A stretch of 64,000 nt of DNA from Siphonodentalium dalli (taxonomy: Eukaryota; Mollusca; Scaphopoda; Gadilida; Siphonodentaliidae). Both the position numbers and the translations under genes were made by a program. The stretch lies in contig CP136066.1 of the NCBI GenBank assembly GCA_032622095.1, positions 197,772,816 to 197,836,815 on the forward strand. Direction: 5' to 3'. The notes beneath the pieces were generated by a model, which searched no databases, was not told where the DNA came from, and was given only the letters and a program-made list of their open reading frames with translations. The stretch's first letter is position 1. Each line of letters starts with the position of its first letter. Of this stretch, positions 11,315 to 23,331 are shown piece after piece.

Positions 11315-11793
11315 AGGGACGAGGGGGCTTAGTTGTCGAAAATATTCATATTTGTTCCAAATACCGTAAACAGAAAATATTAAAACGCATACATTTTGGT
11401 TCAAATATACGATCACTATCGCGCAAACATCATGCTTACATAAAGACCTACTAAATTTTACCTAAACAAGAGTCTGGTTGTGTTATAGAAGGTAGCACAA
11501 TGCTACTGGCTAATCACACACAAATGGTATAAACGCTCTTTATTATTTCCAAATAAGGAATTGAGCAACAAAGAACGCTCTTTATGTTTACCATCATAAT
11601 ATAAAGAAACACCAAGAAAGTTACTGTTATGCTTTGTTTACATAACAATCGTCAAATTTACGACAATAACATACTGTTTATGAGATATTTCTCATTTGTA
11701 TATTAACAAAGTATGTCTATATTTGAATATTATTTTCGTTTGTAGCGGTTTTTGACAGGTGGAAATATGTTCACAGGATACCCACCAAGGCCT
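11315..11793. mobile_element. TTAA-flanked MITE, piggyBac-like, same family as 22813-23331
   Basis: It starts TTAAAGGGACG (TTAA 11311-11314) and ends aaggcctTTAA (11794-11797). It shares long stretches with the copy at 22813-23331: aacgctctttattatttcc, aataacatactgtttatg and a common tail. Two aacgctcttta motifs lie exactly 42 bp apart in both copies. TTAA target sites are characteristic of piggyBac elements. There is no coding capacity. Confidence 0.65.
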
Positions 11794-11885
11794 TTAAGTA
11801 TACTGCAAGGCCTTTAATGATATACCAAGTATACCAAGGCCTTTAAGGATACCCACAGAGGCCTTTAAGGTATACTGCAACTTTT
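11794..11885. repeat. Short tandem of AAGGCCTTTAA ends
   Basis: Four copies of aaggcctttaa, separated by about 20-35 bp (with tatact or ggatacccac), directly follow the MITE. They look like repeated copies of its terminus. Confidence 0.65.
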
Positions 11886-12129
11886 TTCTTTTCAATAGAA
11901 GAATACATAATGCTATTAAGAAGTGACACAAAACACAGAACATTTTTTTTAATTATAAGTATTGAGCAGTGAGAAATATTTTAGTCGAGGAAACCAGTAA
12001 CGAAAGGCGATATTAACATGATTTCTGTCAGCGAATAATTGTTTACGTGCCAATGAATATTAAAATGTACTGAAAACAAACTGCTAATGGGTGCCAGACT
12101 TTCATAAACACAAATTATGTATTAATGGT

Positions 12130-12372
12130 GTAACGACATATTTCGTTCTTTATTGTCTAAAAAAATAGGGGATGGGGATGTTTGGATCTCTAGTTTAATG
12201 ACATTTTTCGGTCTTTATAATATCTCAAGATATAGGGGGTATTTGGATCTCTAGTTTAACGACATTTTTCGGTCTTTATAGTTTAACGACATTTTCGGTC
12301 TTTAATATTTCAAGATATAGGGGCCCTTAGTGGGTATTTGGATCTCTAGTTTAACGACATTTTTCGGTCTTA
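12130..12372. repeat. Tandem repeat, tttggatctctagtttaacg units
   Basis: Three to four degenerate units, up to about 80 bp, each carry tttggatctctagttta, gacatttttcggtcttta and a tcaagatatagggg tail. One unit is shortened. Confidence 0.75.
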
Positions 12373-12441
12373 GATAGCAAAATGGAAGAAGAACATCTTT
12401 GGAAAGATGTGGTGGCCCTAAAAAGGAAAGTTGTGTGGTGA

Positions 12442-13452
12442 TCTTGAAATGCAGTTTTTCTGAACAGTCTTCCTTGATTAAAGTGATGTGAAACACTCCG
12501 ACAGACACAGGGCAGAGAGATCAAATAGAAATTAAGAATAATCTTTCTCAAAGTAGTTATTTGTTACGAATATTAATCCAAATGGATGATACACAACGTC
12601 ATTCTTATATATTAGTTAAATGCAATGACTCTCGATGGCGAAATCATTTTTGTTTAATTATAGCCAATAGTTGCGCCCCGAATCGAGATGTAAATATTTA
12701 CAATTTGGAGTAGTTCAGACGATGTTCTCTATGAAGTGGTGTGGTAGATTTTTTTGGAAATTTTCAGTGATGTTAGTAGAATGATAACATTCCCCAGGTT
12801 GGCAAAGTGCCTGAGCACTAACTTATCAATTTCTCGCACCCGAAAAAGTCCATAACAAGTCCATAATATGTTGCCTGGGAGATCTGTTTTATTCATTACA
12901 TTACAACTTTAGGAACAATAGCGGTTGTGTGTCTCCGAAAACAAAAATTCTAAAGCATTAAACGATTTCTTGAAATGCAGTTTTTCTGAACAGTCTTCCT
13001 TGATTAAAGTGATGTGAAACACTCCGACAGACACCGGGCAGAGTGATCAAATAGAAATTAAGAATATTCTTTCTCAAATTAGTTATTTGTTACGAATATT
13101 AATCCAAATGGATGATACACAACGTCATTCTTATATATTAGTTAAATGCAATGACTCTCGATGGCGAAATCATTTTTGTTTAATTATAGCTGATAGTTGC
13201 GCCCCGAATCGAGGTGTAAATATTTACAATTTGGAGTAGTTCAGACGATGTTCTCTATGAAGTGGTGTGGTAGATTGTTTTGGAAATTTTCAGTGATGTT
13301 AGTAGAATGATAACATTCCCCAGGTTGGCAAAGTGCCTGAGCACTAACTTGTCAATTTCTCGCACCCGAAAAAGTCCATAACAAGTCCATAATATGTCTT
13401 TAAGCATATATATAAATCTCCGAAAACAAAAATTATAAAGCATTAAACGATT
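12442..13452. repeat. Direct tandem duplication, about 0.5-kb unit
   Basis: Sequence from 12442 recurs from 12973 almost unchanged (cttgaaatgcagtttttctg to acaagtccataatatg). Both copies are followed by tctccgaaaacaaaaatt. Minus-strand ORFs inside are short and differ between the copies, so no gene is inferred. Confidence 0.85.
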
Positions 13453-14261
13453 TGCTATATGTCCAGGGCATTAAAGGGGGAGTACTACTCTATTAGTCAA
13501 TAATGATAAATGAAGAGCGTTTATTGTCAGCTCGGAAGATAAGTGGGGAAATTGGCACAGATGCAATTTGACACGGGAAGTGTCATGGGATATGTGCTGT
13601 TGACACCAGATGTCTCAAATGGGCACTAACGATAGAAGTAACTCTATATGTGGAGAGCACGTGTATACAATAGGTGATGTTTACCTCAGGTGACTAATAT
13701 TTTATTTAAATGAGTTCAAGAGGCACTAATAATTTACTAATTCTTTACCCGAGCAACGCCTGTTGCCACAGCATGTAATATATATTAGGATAATATGGAC
13801 ATCAGAGTGAAATAGAATTAACTGACCATGATGTTATCATTTGACTTTAATTTAAAACCTAAAACCTGAACCTGACATAATAATTGTGAAAAGAAGAATA
13901 CCTTGTTATATGAATGATTACCATTGCCATCGTCGTCTCTAAAATAATAATATAGCGTAATACAATAACAATATATAAGCATCCATATAGACCCATATAC
14001 AACACATGAAACAAAACTTGCGGAAGCTGCATTGGTCTCTTCCAATACAACATACCACCATGCCCAATCGATGTAAAGTGTCGAGAGTGTTTGAGCCCAT
14101 ATTTAAAATGGGTCAGTGGGTTGACCCACGGGCGCTAGTAACAAACTTATTTCTATATTCTATTAACTCTGAAAGCTCAACACTGTGAAGGTGATATTGA
14201 GTAGCCATTAGTTGTCGATCGGCCGTAAAAGGAATTAATGTGCACCGATTTTGTTCGGATA
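13453..14261. other. Intergenic, no gene seen
   Basis: The segment 14018-14110 (gaagctgcattggt, aatcgatgtaaagtg, gagcccat) is a diverged copy of 1478-1640, a dispersed repeat of unknown type. Confidence 0.4.
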
Positions 14262-15063
14262 AGCCCGGTTCCATGTCCCCGATTTCCCACCCCGAATGTT
14301 CCCGAATGACTCCCGAATCATAATTTTGCAAACATCGTGGAGTAAGTTCTGGACGAGTCGGGACAGTGAATTTTTACCCCCGAACATGATCGGGGATATC
14401 GGTGCTATCGGGGTCGATTCGGGATAATTCTGGACTCGCTTCCGACAGTTTTGAAATGTTCAAAACTATCGGGAACCAAGCCGAATCGCTCCCGATTTGT
14501 AAATCATCGGGAGAAATTCGGGAGCAATTCGGCACCTATTCGGGAGTAGTCGGCAGTATTCGGCAATATTCGGGTGGATATTCTGGAGTAGTCGGCAGTA
14601 ATCGGTAGGTTATTCCCGAATGCGCCATGTGTGGCTGCTTTTATACTGAGATCCGGTGTATCTGCAAAATTCGGCATCGATTCGGGACGCTCGACAGCAA
14701 TTGAATACCAATTCGGTATCTATTCGGCATCAATTCGGTACAAGTTCGGCATTGATTCGGGGTATTCGGCAACAATTCGGTGCAAGTCGGTAGTAATCTG
14801 GGCAATTTGGCAGCCACTCGCACGAAATTTCGGTATCAGTTCGGGATAATTCTTGATCATTCTGGAAGATATTCGGAAGCATTCTGGAATACTCGGCAAT
14901 GTTCGGGACGATTAAATTTTGTCATAATTCGGCATCAGTTCGGCGGCTTTTTGGAATAAACCTCGTCCAGAATTCTCTCGAATGCTGCCGATTTGGTCTG
15001 GTCCCGAATTTGTGCCGACTATACTAATTTGGGACAGAAAATCGGGAATATGGAACCGGGGCT
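14262..15063. mobile_element. Non-autonomous element with AGCCCGGTTCCAT ends, TTCGG-rich interior
   Basis: The left end agcccggttccatgtccccg and the right end, inverted as agccccggttccatattccc, form terminal inverted repeats of about 30 bp. The interior is almost entirely irregular repeats of attcgg/ccgaat at 10-20 bp spacing. ORFs across it are repeats of IRY/FGI-type residues and are not genes. Confidence 0.65.
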
Positions 15064-15637
15064 TAAACGGAAAAATGTATGAAGACTTGCGTTAGCAAAC
15101 TTATTAATATGCGAAGTTGCAACCTTGTGCCTTCGTTTCTTGAATTTATCGATATTTGGTATTAATAACTGTTTTCAACGAGAAAACATTGGATAATAAT
15201 CGGTAATACAATGTATATCGCATTCCATCGGGAGCGCGCAGTGAATTTATTGATGTTCATCGATTGGCGGAGCTATTTGTGGATCATTTGCGGAAAATTT
15301 GAATTTACTTCCGGGTTACAACTTCGAGTTAGATGAAGTGCGCGCTACATAGAGCTATCCCATGCACTTACTTTGAGGTCATAATACCATTTGTTGAGGC
15401 AAGTGGATTCGCCTGTGCCCGACTGTCCAGTGAGAAACACATTGTGTTTTGTCATAACGGTGGCGTCCATCTTTGATAACAAATAGCACGCAGTCTTATT
15501 TATAAACAACAGTCAGGTAACATGCGGAAAACAAATAATAACTATTGTTTTATTCAGCCAATCAGCTGACAGCTACACTTGCCTGTTATCATTCCGGAAT
15601 GAATATTATCTATAGTCAGTTATATAAAATCATCTAA
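15064..15637. other. Intergenic, no gene seen
   Basis: No recognisable coding or repeat structure. Confidence 0.4.
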
Positions 15638-16286
15638 GGTAGCAATACACGATTTCCAGCAATTTTGCCAACCTGGGAGGGGTTACTGTACTTCAAATCA
15701 ATGCTAAGCCATTATCGTTGGCATATATCCAATCGAGCATGTTTTAATTTCGACAGAAATTTTAGGTGTAATCATATAAATGTACTTTTGGTTCTTCGTA
15801 CAGTTTGTCATTGAGTTATGCCCCTTGGTTAGCACACACGAACCGCTCAATTTTACCCATTTTTTTTACTCAAATTGGCCATTTTCAACCCAAAAACAGA
15901 CCATGATAGAGCGAATGTCAGTAAATAAGATTCTTCCACCTGATAGAGCTATGCTAGAACTGAGAAATATTTGAAATAGAAAAAAAGTTATCGTATCAAT
16001 TTGAAAAAAAAGTCTTGCGAGCCCAGATGACAGAATTCAGGGGAGAGAAATCGGGCTATTTTCCTGTAATCAATAACACAGAGTTGGCCTTCACTGAATA
16101 CGAAAACCCTGTTGCGTATCCAAATTTTGCACTTTTTTGAGAACTTTCCCAGTTTTGTAAAATAAATAAACCTTCAAACCAGTAATGACACAGTTAACAC
16201 AGGCTACACTGGCCGTTATGCCCCCCAGATACTTATATTTCTATTTTTCAGACGACCTACAACCCGTGAAATCGTGTACTGCTACC
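15638..16286. mobile_element. 649-bp MITE, copy 1
   Basis: Ends ggtagcaatacacgatttc and, inverted, ggtagcagtacacgatttc match at all but one of 19 positions. The left flank is CTAA and the right flank TTAA, so the target is probably TTAA or TA. The same element recurs at 17557-18204 with only a few differences (mainly a T-run length), which implies recent mobility. The 64-codon ORF inside is shared but has no known domain. Confidence 0.85.
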
Positions 16287-17556
16287 TTAAAGGAAAAATA
16301 GAGTTATCCCCCTTCAACGCGCAAATGTCCAGTTAAGTCTCTGACGTACACCGATAACTTTGATATATAACACATATGGTGTTTCTTCAGTGCGAATGGG
16401 AAATAAGGTCAATATAAGTAGTGTGGTTTCAATAAAAATGAACCAAATTCACCCAAATTAATGGTTATAGCGAGAGAGAAAAAACAGTTAAATTATAAAT
16501 GTGACATCATGCCCACCACCTTAAAACTAAACATCCCAGTCAAAAAGGCAGTCTGAACAGACATATTACATCTGTATTCTGCTGACCAAAGCATATGCAC
16601 TGTGGTTATTTACTAGCCAGCCCCCCCCCCCCCATCCCCCCCGCATATGTTAAGACAATGTTCTTGTCACCCCCCCCCCCCCCAAATATGTTATCAATCA
16701 ATACGCCTATTCGTAGGTGGGTGGTATCCGAGAGTTTCATTGTTGGGATGTTCCCTTAGCAACACATTTCGTTACATGCAAATCACTTTTATGTGGTCAG
16801 TCATAAACATGTAAGAACGCAACAAAATTCCAAACAAATCGTAAGGAATAACTAATGCATATATAATCACCCCTCCCCCAAAATGTGAACCATGTTTATT
16901 TGGCCGGTCGGTGTACATTCAATGACTTAATTGTCAAGTTGAAATCACACTATTTAATTATTTATGGAATCTTATATACCATTTTTATGGTGCTGGTGCT
17001 CACGCGCTGTTCGTGATAACTCAGTAGCTGACTTTACCCCCTCTCCAATATACATATTGACATTACTCGGTCAATCGGAACACGACCAAGACTAAATAAC
17101 CAACATTAATATGGCTTTTCACACCAGGTATCCAAGGAAATCCATTGTTGAAATGTTTGCGTGGCAACACGTTTCATTAAATTAATGTCAATTTTATGTA
17201 ATTACACATAACCGCACCACTCGAAAAGAATCGTACAGAGTAACTGATGCATATATAATCACATAACCAACCCCCCCCCCCAAATGTGAACCGGAATGTT
17301 TTTTTTTTATCGATAGCAGACATACGTTGAATTTGTTTTTTGCCCTGTCGGTGTGATCATTCAGTGACTTGTCAAGCTGGAATCCATACTATCAAAGTTT
17401 ACAGCCTCTGATACAAATACTCTACAAGCAAATGCACCTAATTCCGAGAACAGTCATAAATAGAAACTGTCAATAGTAACTCAGACACGAAGATAGGAAA
17501 GATAAAATGTTTCAGTAGATTTTCATTAATTTATCCAATTTGATATGTCTCTTTAA
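16287..17556. repeat. Diverged direct repeat with C-runs between MITE copies
   Basis: Segments near 16709-16960 and 17117-17390 share an ordered series of matches: cattgttg, gcaacac, aactgatgcatatataatca (once with a change), a C-run, aaatgtgaacc, gtcggtgt and cagtgactt. It is an old tandem duplication of about 410 bp. No gene is seen. Confidence 0.55.
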
Positions 17557-18204
17557 GGTAGCAATACACGATTTCCAGCAATTTTGCCAACCTGGGAGGG
17601 GTTACTGTACTTCAAATCAATGCTAAGCCATTATCGTTGGCATATATCCAATCGAGCATGTTTTAATTTCGACAGAAATTTTAGGTGTAATCATATAAAT
17701 GTACTTTTGGTTCTTCGTACAGTTTGTCATTGAGTTATGCCCCTTGGTTAGCACACACGAACCGCTCAATTTTACCCATTTGTTTACTCAAATTGGCCAT
17801 TTTCAACCCAAAAACAGACCATGATAGAGCGAATGTCAGTAAATAAGATTCTTCCACCTGATAGAGCTATGCTAGAACTGAGAAATATTTGAAATAGAAA
17901 AAAAGTTATCGTATCAATTTGAAAAAAAAGTCTTGCGAGCCCAGATGACAGAATTCAGGGGAGAGAAATCGGGCTATTTTCCTGTAATCAATAACACAGA
18001 GTTGGCCTTCACTGAATACGAAAACCCTGTTGCGTATCCAAATTTTGCACTTTTTTGAGAACTTTCCCAGTTTTGTAAAATAAATAAACCTTCAAACCAG
18101 TAATGACACAGTTAACACAGGCTACACTGGCCGTTATGCCCCCCAGATACTTATATTTCTATTTTTCAGACGACCTACAACCCGTGAAATCGTGTACTGC
18201 TACC
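17557..18204. mobile_element. 648-bp MITE, copy 2
   Basis: Nearly identical to 15638-16286 in the same orientation. It is flanked by TTAA on the left and TAAC on the right. It sits immediately upstream of the start of duplicated block A. Confidence 0.85.
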
Positions 18205-18495
18205 TAACGTAGCAATTAATGTTTTTGTTGGAATAATGAAATAAGCCACATGCGAAGTAATCATCGCATATTATCCTGTTTGTACATGTAAGTTATTGTA
18301 TATTTAGCCTTTTACCCGATGCAAATCGGTTATTTTTTTATGAAGTTGGGTTGAGTCTGGTTATGTACTATGTTTTTACAAGCAGTTGATGGGGAAATCT
18401 ATGTATTATTAAGGTCGCCAGAAAAATACAAATGAATATTTGATATATATGACGGTAGTATGCCTTTAATGACTATCCCGTTTTTCAGATTGTGT

Positions 18496-18757
18496 CAACG
18501 GGACGTTACTCTATATTAAGCTATACCGATCGATTTCATTCTATTTTTATCCTCGATAAATGGTTCGTTCTGCGTCACCGATAAAAATAGCGCGAGTTTG
18601 TTGACATGTTTACCCGGAGGTACGATAGCTATTGCAAAACATTGCGAACTGGAACATTGCAATCTACCTGACATGACATGCCAAGGACATTAATGTTCTA
18701 GAACAGGGATCAGCTTACACAATATTGACGATTAACATACTGAGATCAGCTCCACCA
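18496..18757 (+). promoter_or_regulatory. Conserved block upstream of gene 2
   Basis: Family upstream block with caacgggacgttactctata and a TATA-like ctatattaa at 18511-18519. The original start codon position (18737-18739) is ATA here, so the leader now runs to the next in-frame ATG at 18758. Confidence 0.5.
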
Positions 18758-18794
18758 ATGAGTGAGGAGATGCTTTTCAGAGCTCTAAGCAGCG
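18758..18794 (+). CDS. Gene 2 first coding exon (variant 1b)
   Basis: The exon reads MSEEMLFRALSS plus one base, then donor GTATGT. It aligns with the 58-nt exons of genes 1, 3 and 5 from codon 8 on. Codon 1 of those genes is ATA at 18737, so the likely start moves 21 nt downstream. It joins the acceptor at 24239/24240 in phase across a 5.4-kb intron. Confidence 0.6.
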
Positions 18795-19326
18795 GTATGT
18801 GTGTTTCAGTCTCAATAACTTTAGACCGTGTTTCATTTCAACCAACTTACAGTCTAAGGACTCTCATAGTTAAAATTATTCCAAACGACAGAAATTTAGC
18901 CAATACGCACTATTACGCAGCGAGCAATGCCTTGCTTGACCAATGCATGTCTTCCTGCAAATATAATTAATGTTCACTTATTCATACAAGCCACACCGCG
19001 GCATTTGGTTGCAATCTCACGAAGGTATCGTATAAACTACGTATGTGTTAGCGTCGCGTATCTTAACTCACCATACGTCGTATGTTCAAAATCAAAACTA
19101 ACGTATGTTTATTCATAATTGGGAAAGTGATCAGACAGAACAAGTATACATAATAAAATTGTATTTGCAAAGATATTAACAAAAAATAGTATAACTATGG
19201 ATATTACGTCACGTGCAAAATAAGAATAATTACAACTTCGTAGTAAATTCCAAGCGGGTATTCTAAATAAGAAGACAACGCAACATAACCGCTGTACACC
19301 TCAATAAGATTTATTATAGCGTGCTA

Positions 19327-21205
19327 TAGGGGGGGGGGCGAATTTTGTTTACGAGACGTGAGGTAGGGGGTGTGGTGGGTATCCGAGGCCGGAAACAGTT
19401 TTTGACCACTTTTTTTGCATTTTTTTTTCATTGACATATTTTCAACTGTTTTAAACATATTTGTTTATATGTTGTGGCTTGTTGCAATATGAGAAGCACT
19501 AATACATTCAATATTGTTATAATTACCCCCATAAGTTGATATAAAATGGAAAAATAGTGAATATTGTGGGGGTGGGTCCCAAAATTTTCATTGATTTTTT
19601 TTTTGCGTGCAAATTCTTTTATTGTGTCTGTTTCAGCTTGCTTGGCAGTTTTTATAATGAAAATTGTCTAGTTCATGGTGTAGTTCAATACAAAAAAAAT
19701 ACTTCAGATAGCTCTAGGGTAGGGTGAACTTAATGCAGTCTGACAATATCAGCTAACAACTCATGACATAATATTAATTACAACAATTCGTATACTCTTT
19801 ATTCATACAATTAGTTGATGCATGAGTGTAATGTATGAAATAAGTATTTGTATCAGTGTTTGTACACTAAAATTGATTGCATACTAGCATATGTGATACA
19901 CTTATGGCCATGTGACCCTCAACGCAGGGCAACTCATTTTATTTTTAACCCTTCGAACACTATGGCCCCCAGAGCATTAGTAGCACCCTGGCGCGGGGCT
20001 CCCACTCATTCAAATAATATCAATGTATCAGAATAATGTATAGTTAATAATATATATTATCACATAATTTGCCCATAAAAGCAGTTTCATAATTATCGAT
20101 AAGAGACACGTTTAATATCAGCGCGTGCGATGACGTCACATCGTTCTTCAAATGACTTGCGAACGCTGCGGTTTTTATCGTTGTTTTCGATGGATATTTC
20201 GCATTGCTTCGCGTTTATTTGATCATGTGATAAAAAGTATCTCACACTCGTCCTATTTTATACGTAATTTATCAACCTCGCCCACTAAATTCTATTTGAG
20301 CCTCGGTAAACCTCGGCTCAAATCGAATTTAGTGAACTCGGTTGATAAATTCCGTATAAAATAGAAACTCATGTGAGATCCTCTATGTAGACACAGGTAG
20401 ACATATAATAGTAAATCAAGAGTACAGCCGGTATACTGTAAACAGAAGACCAAATTGGAGTTATCTTCCCTACACCAACACAATGACGTTACGCTTACTG
20501 TGACCTCATCTCCACGGTCACATGTCACTAAAGTGCACATCCGTGTATATGGATTTGGCACTACATTGACCATCCGCGTTCAAACTCAAAGGGTTAAACA
20601 TTATTTTAGGCCTAGTCCTAAGTCGTAATGCGAGGTCGGGTCGGTGGTCATGCAGGCATACATAAAAGCTAATTCATACGCACATTTTCCTTTTTGGTAT
20701 TACTATAGGCTCTAGGCCTACTAGTTGATGCTGGTTGATGTCTGAAAAAAAGATAAATTTAATTTTGTGTAATTTTTTATTCTATTATAGGCCCTAACAC
20801 TGGCCCTAGTTATTTTTTTGTTGTCATTCCAGGGGATTCAACATATTTTTCATCTACTCACACAGATGAATAGGCTGGGTTATAAATTTACCAATATAAT
20901 CAAATCATATTCTACCTTTCTGGATTGCTTAGAGTTCAATTTAGTTGAGATTATCGCTGATTACTGCTGATTATCGCATAATTATCAGCCAAGAAAATAT
21001 TTGTCTTGTACATTTTTGTAAACAGGAAGTAACATTTAATTTGGTCTTTCAAAGAAGGGACCAATATAGAGCGGTTGGTCGTTTTTACAGAGGGGACCAA
21101 CATAAAGCTTTGGGGTTTTGGGGTGGGTGTCTAAACTTTTATGAAAAAAAATGCAAGAAAGGGTGGGTGGGTGTAAAAAAAAATTTGTTACGGCCATCCC
21201 CTGTG
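19327..21205. mobile_element. 1.9-kb insertion in gene 2 intron, hAT-like ends
   Basis: Block B reads straight from gcgtg to ataatcgctatatttcc (about 45270-45290), while block A is interrupted here by about 1.88 kb. The left end is tagggggggggggcgaattt and the right end, inverted, caggggatggccgtaacaaa. Flanks gtgcta and tgctta may be a decayed target duplication. The interior has a CRE site (tgacgtca, 20130-20137) and a hairpin but no recognisable transposase. Confidence 0.6.
20240..20376. repeat. Hairpin, about 60-bp arms
   Basis: Inverted arms (ctcacactcgtcctatttta and taaaatagaaactcatgtgag; aaatttagt/actaaatt) enclose tcggtaaacctc. It lies inside the 1.9-kb insertion. Confidence 0.7.
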
Positions 21206-21263
21206 CTTATCGCTATATTTCCATTACATTGTTCTTTATTGTGTGTTTCTTTGTTTTTATTTT

Positions 21264-21530
21264 GAGGTTCCACCAGTGAAAAAACGTTGGGACGTTTTCG
21301 TGTTCTACCATATTGTATACCATGCCATGAAATTCTACTCCGCGATTACGCCAGTATAGATCATATTCCACCAGTATATAACCAGGGGACGTTTTCACGT
21401 TCTACCATAGACCATGCCATGAATCTCTAATCCGCGCTTACGCCCGTTGAGAGCATATTCCATCAGTACAAAACGAGGGGGCGTTTTCATGTTCTACCAT
21501 AGACCATGCTATGGACGTTAAATGTCCATA
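21264..21530. repeat. Intronic minisatellite, about 90-bp unit
   Basis: The unit includes attccaccagta, aaccaggggacgttttc, gttctaccatagaccatgcc and tacgcc.gt..agatcat. About three units are here. Related units occur in the introns of genes 3, 4 and 5 (32085-32258, 34143-34200, 43850-44060, 45335-45590, 54630-54850), so it is a family-specific intron feature. Confidence 0.7.
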
Positions 21531-21661
21531 TTTTTCTGAGGAGAGCTTTAATTATATAATAATCATGCATACTTGTTACCATTGTGTGAGTTATAACATG
21601 TAACTAGTATTCATTCCTCAACCATATTCTGATTAATATCATGATTAATGCATACTGCATA

Positions 21662-22698
21662 CAGGGATGTGGCTAGAGGGGGGTGTGGAGGGGTGTCTCA
21701 CCCCCCAGCAGAGAGCTATATTTTCAATAGTTGGAAATTCCTAATTTCAGGTAAAAACAATTTATTGGGGTGAATTTATTGTTTTTAGACCAATATTTGC
21801 ATATGTTCCTATTTTTGGTCAATTTTTTTTACAGAAATGGTCATCAGTTGGAAATTTTCCAACCTTAGGGGGGTGACAGGTTGGAAATTTCCAACACTTG
21901 GAAAGCTTGTGTCCTGGTCCCTCCCCCGTGGCCAGTCAAAAACTTCTAGTTAATTTAAGAAAACAATATTGTCATACAATTGGTCAACATTGTCATTGGA
22001 ATTGTCATCAGTTGAAAATTTTCCAACCTAAGTGGGGGGTGTCAGGTTTGAAATTTCCAACTCTAAGAAGACTTGAGGCTAGTCTAGATGTTAGGATTTT
22101 GCGATTTTCTTGTTCAAATTTCAAAATTTTCGCACACCGGGCCGAACCATGGTCGGCCCGGTGTGTCATTGTCCCATCCACATGGCCAATACGAAACTGC
22201 TAATTAGTTTAGCAAAACAATATTTTACTACATTTGGTCAAACTTGTAAACATAAATGGTCATCAGTTGAAGAATTTTCCAACCTGAGGGGGAGCATGAG
22301 GTTTGAAATTCCCAACACTAGGCAAGCTTCAGTTGAGGCCAGTCTAGATGCTAGGATTTGCGATTTTCTTGTATAGTTTTCAAAATTTTCTCACACCGGG
22401 CCGAACAACCATGGTCGGCCCGGTGTTTGCTGGTCTGTTGTCGGTAGCTGTGTGCATTTGTCTGGGCAATTTTCAGGTTGAAATATCTTAATGTTCTCAT
22501 ACTGGGAACATAGAAGCATGGCTTATGAATATATAGGAAATTAGGCATGAGCATGAGGTACAAGGGGGGGGGGGGTGCAAATGGAATTATGCAAAAAGTT
22601 GTGTTGGTGTGATTCCGACTCAAGGTGGGGGGGGGGGGTGCAGTTGGAATTTGCCAATGTGGACCCCCCCGAGCGGAGACCCTCTAGCCACATCCCTG
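21662..22698. mobile_element. 1037-bp hAT-like element in gene 2 intron
   Basis: Perfect inverted ends cagggatgtggctagaggg. The 8-bp flanks are ACTGCATA (21654-21661) and ACTGAATA (22699-22706), one mismatch. The empty site is present in block B (near 45745-45765) and in the intron of gene 3 (near 35695-35715). The interior has repeated gttggaaattttccaac-type palindromes, two accgggccg...cggcccggt hairpins and long G runs. It is non-autonomous. A relative is nested at 33021-33757. Confidence 0.9.
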
Positions 22699-22812
22699 AC
22701 TGAATACTCAATATATAAAACATGGATCAATGTGATGACATTCTTGTTAGTAGTGCCTTTATTTACACAGTCCGTATTCTTAAAAAAAACACATAGAAAC
22801 CCAAATTATTAA

Positions 22813-23331
22813 AGGCACGCGCGGCGTTCGTTGCAGAAATACTTATATTTGTTCAAATCGCCATCAACAGAAGGAATACCATAATATATACAGTTCCGCT
22901 CATATGCCAAACATAATCAGCGCGTAAATAGTATATTGTCGTCAAGACGTACGGTGGTGTACGTAAACAAGAGCCTGCTCGTGTTACATAAGTTGTGCTT
23001 CTGTTTACATATCACAGCGTAATTATATTGGTTAATCACACAACAATTATGTAAACGCTCTTTATTATTTCCTTATCATGAAAACAGTAACAAATAACGC
23101 TCTTTATGTTTGCCATATCCGGATCTAAACAAAAGCCAGAAAAAGTTACTTTGTTTGTTTTGTTTACATAACAAAGGGGGGAAAAATTGACAATAACATA
23201 CTGTTTATGCCATATTTCTGATTGGCATAAGAACAAAGTCTGTCTAGATCTTACTTTTCCTTCTGTTTATGACGGTTTTTTACGGAGATGAAATTTTAAC
23301 AGCATATCCACCGCCAAGGCCTCCCGTACCT
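22813..23331. mobile_element. 519-bp piggyBac-like MITE in gene 2 intron
   Basis: It lies between two TTAA copies (22809-22812 and 23332-23335). Its ends TTAAAGGCACG and CGTACCTTTAA are inverted repeats with one mismatch. Block B (near 45865) and the gene 3 intron (near 35810) have a single ttaagccattaa at the same place. It belongs with 11315-11793. Confidence 0.9.
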
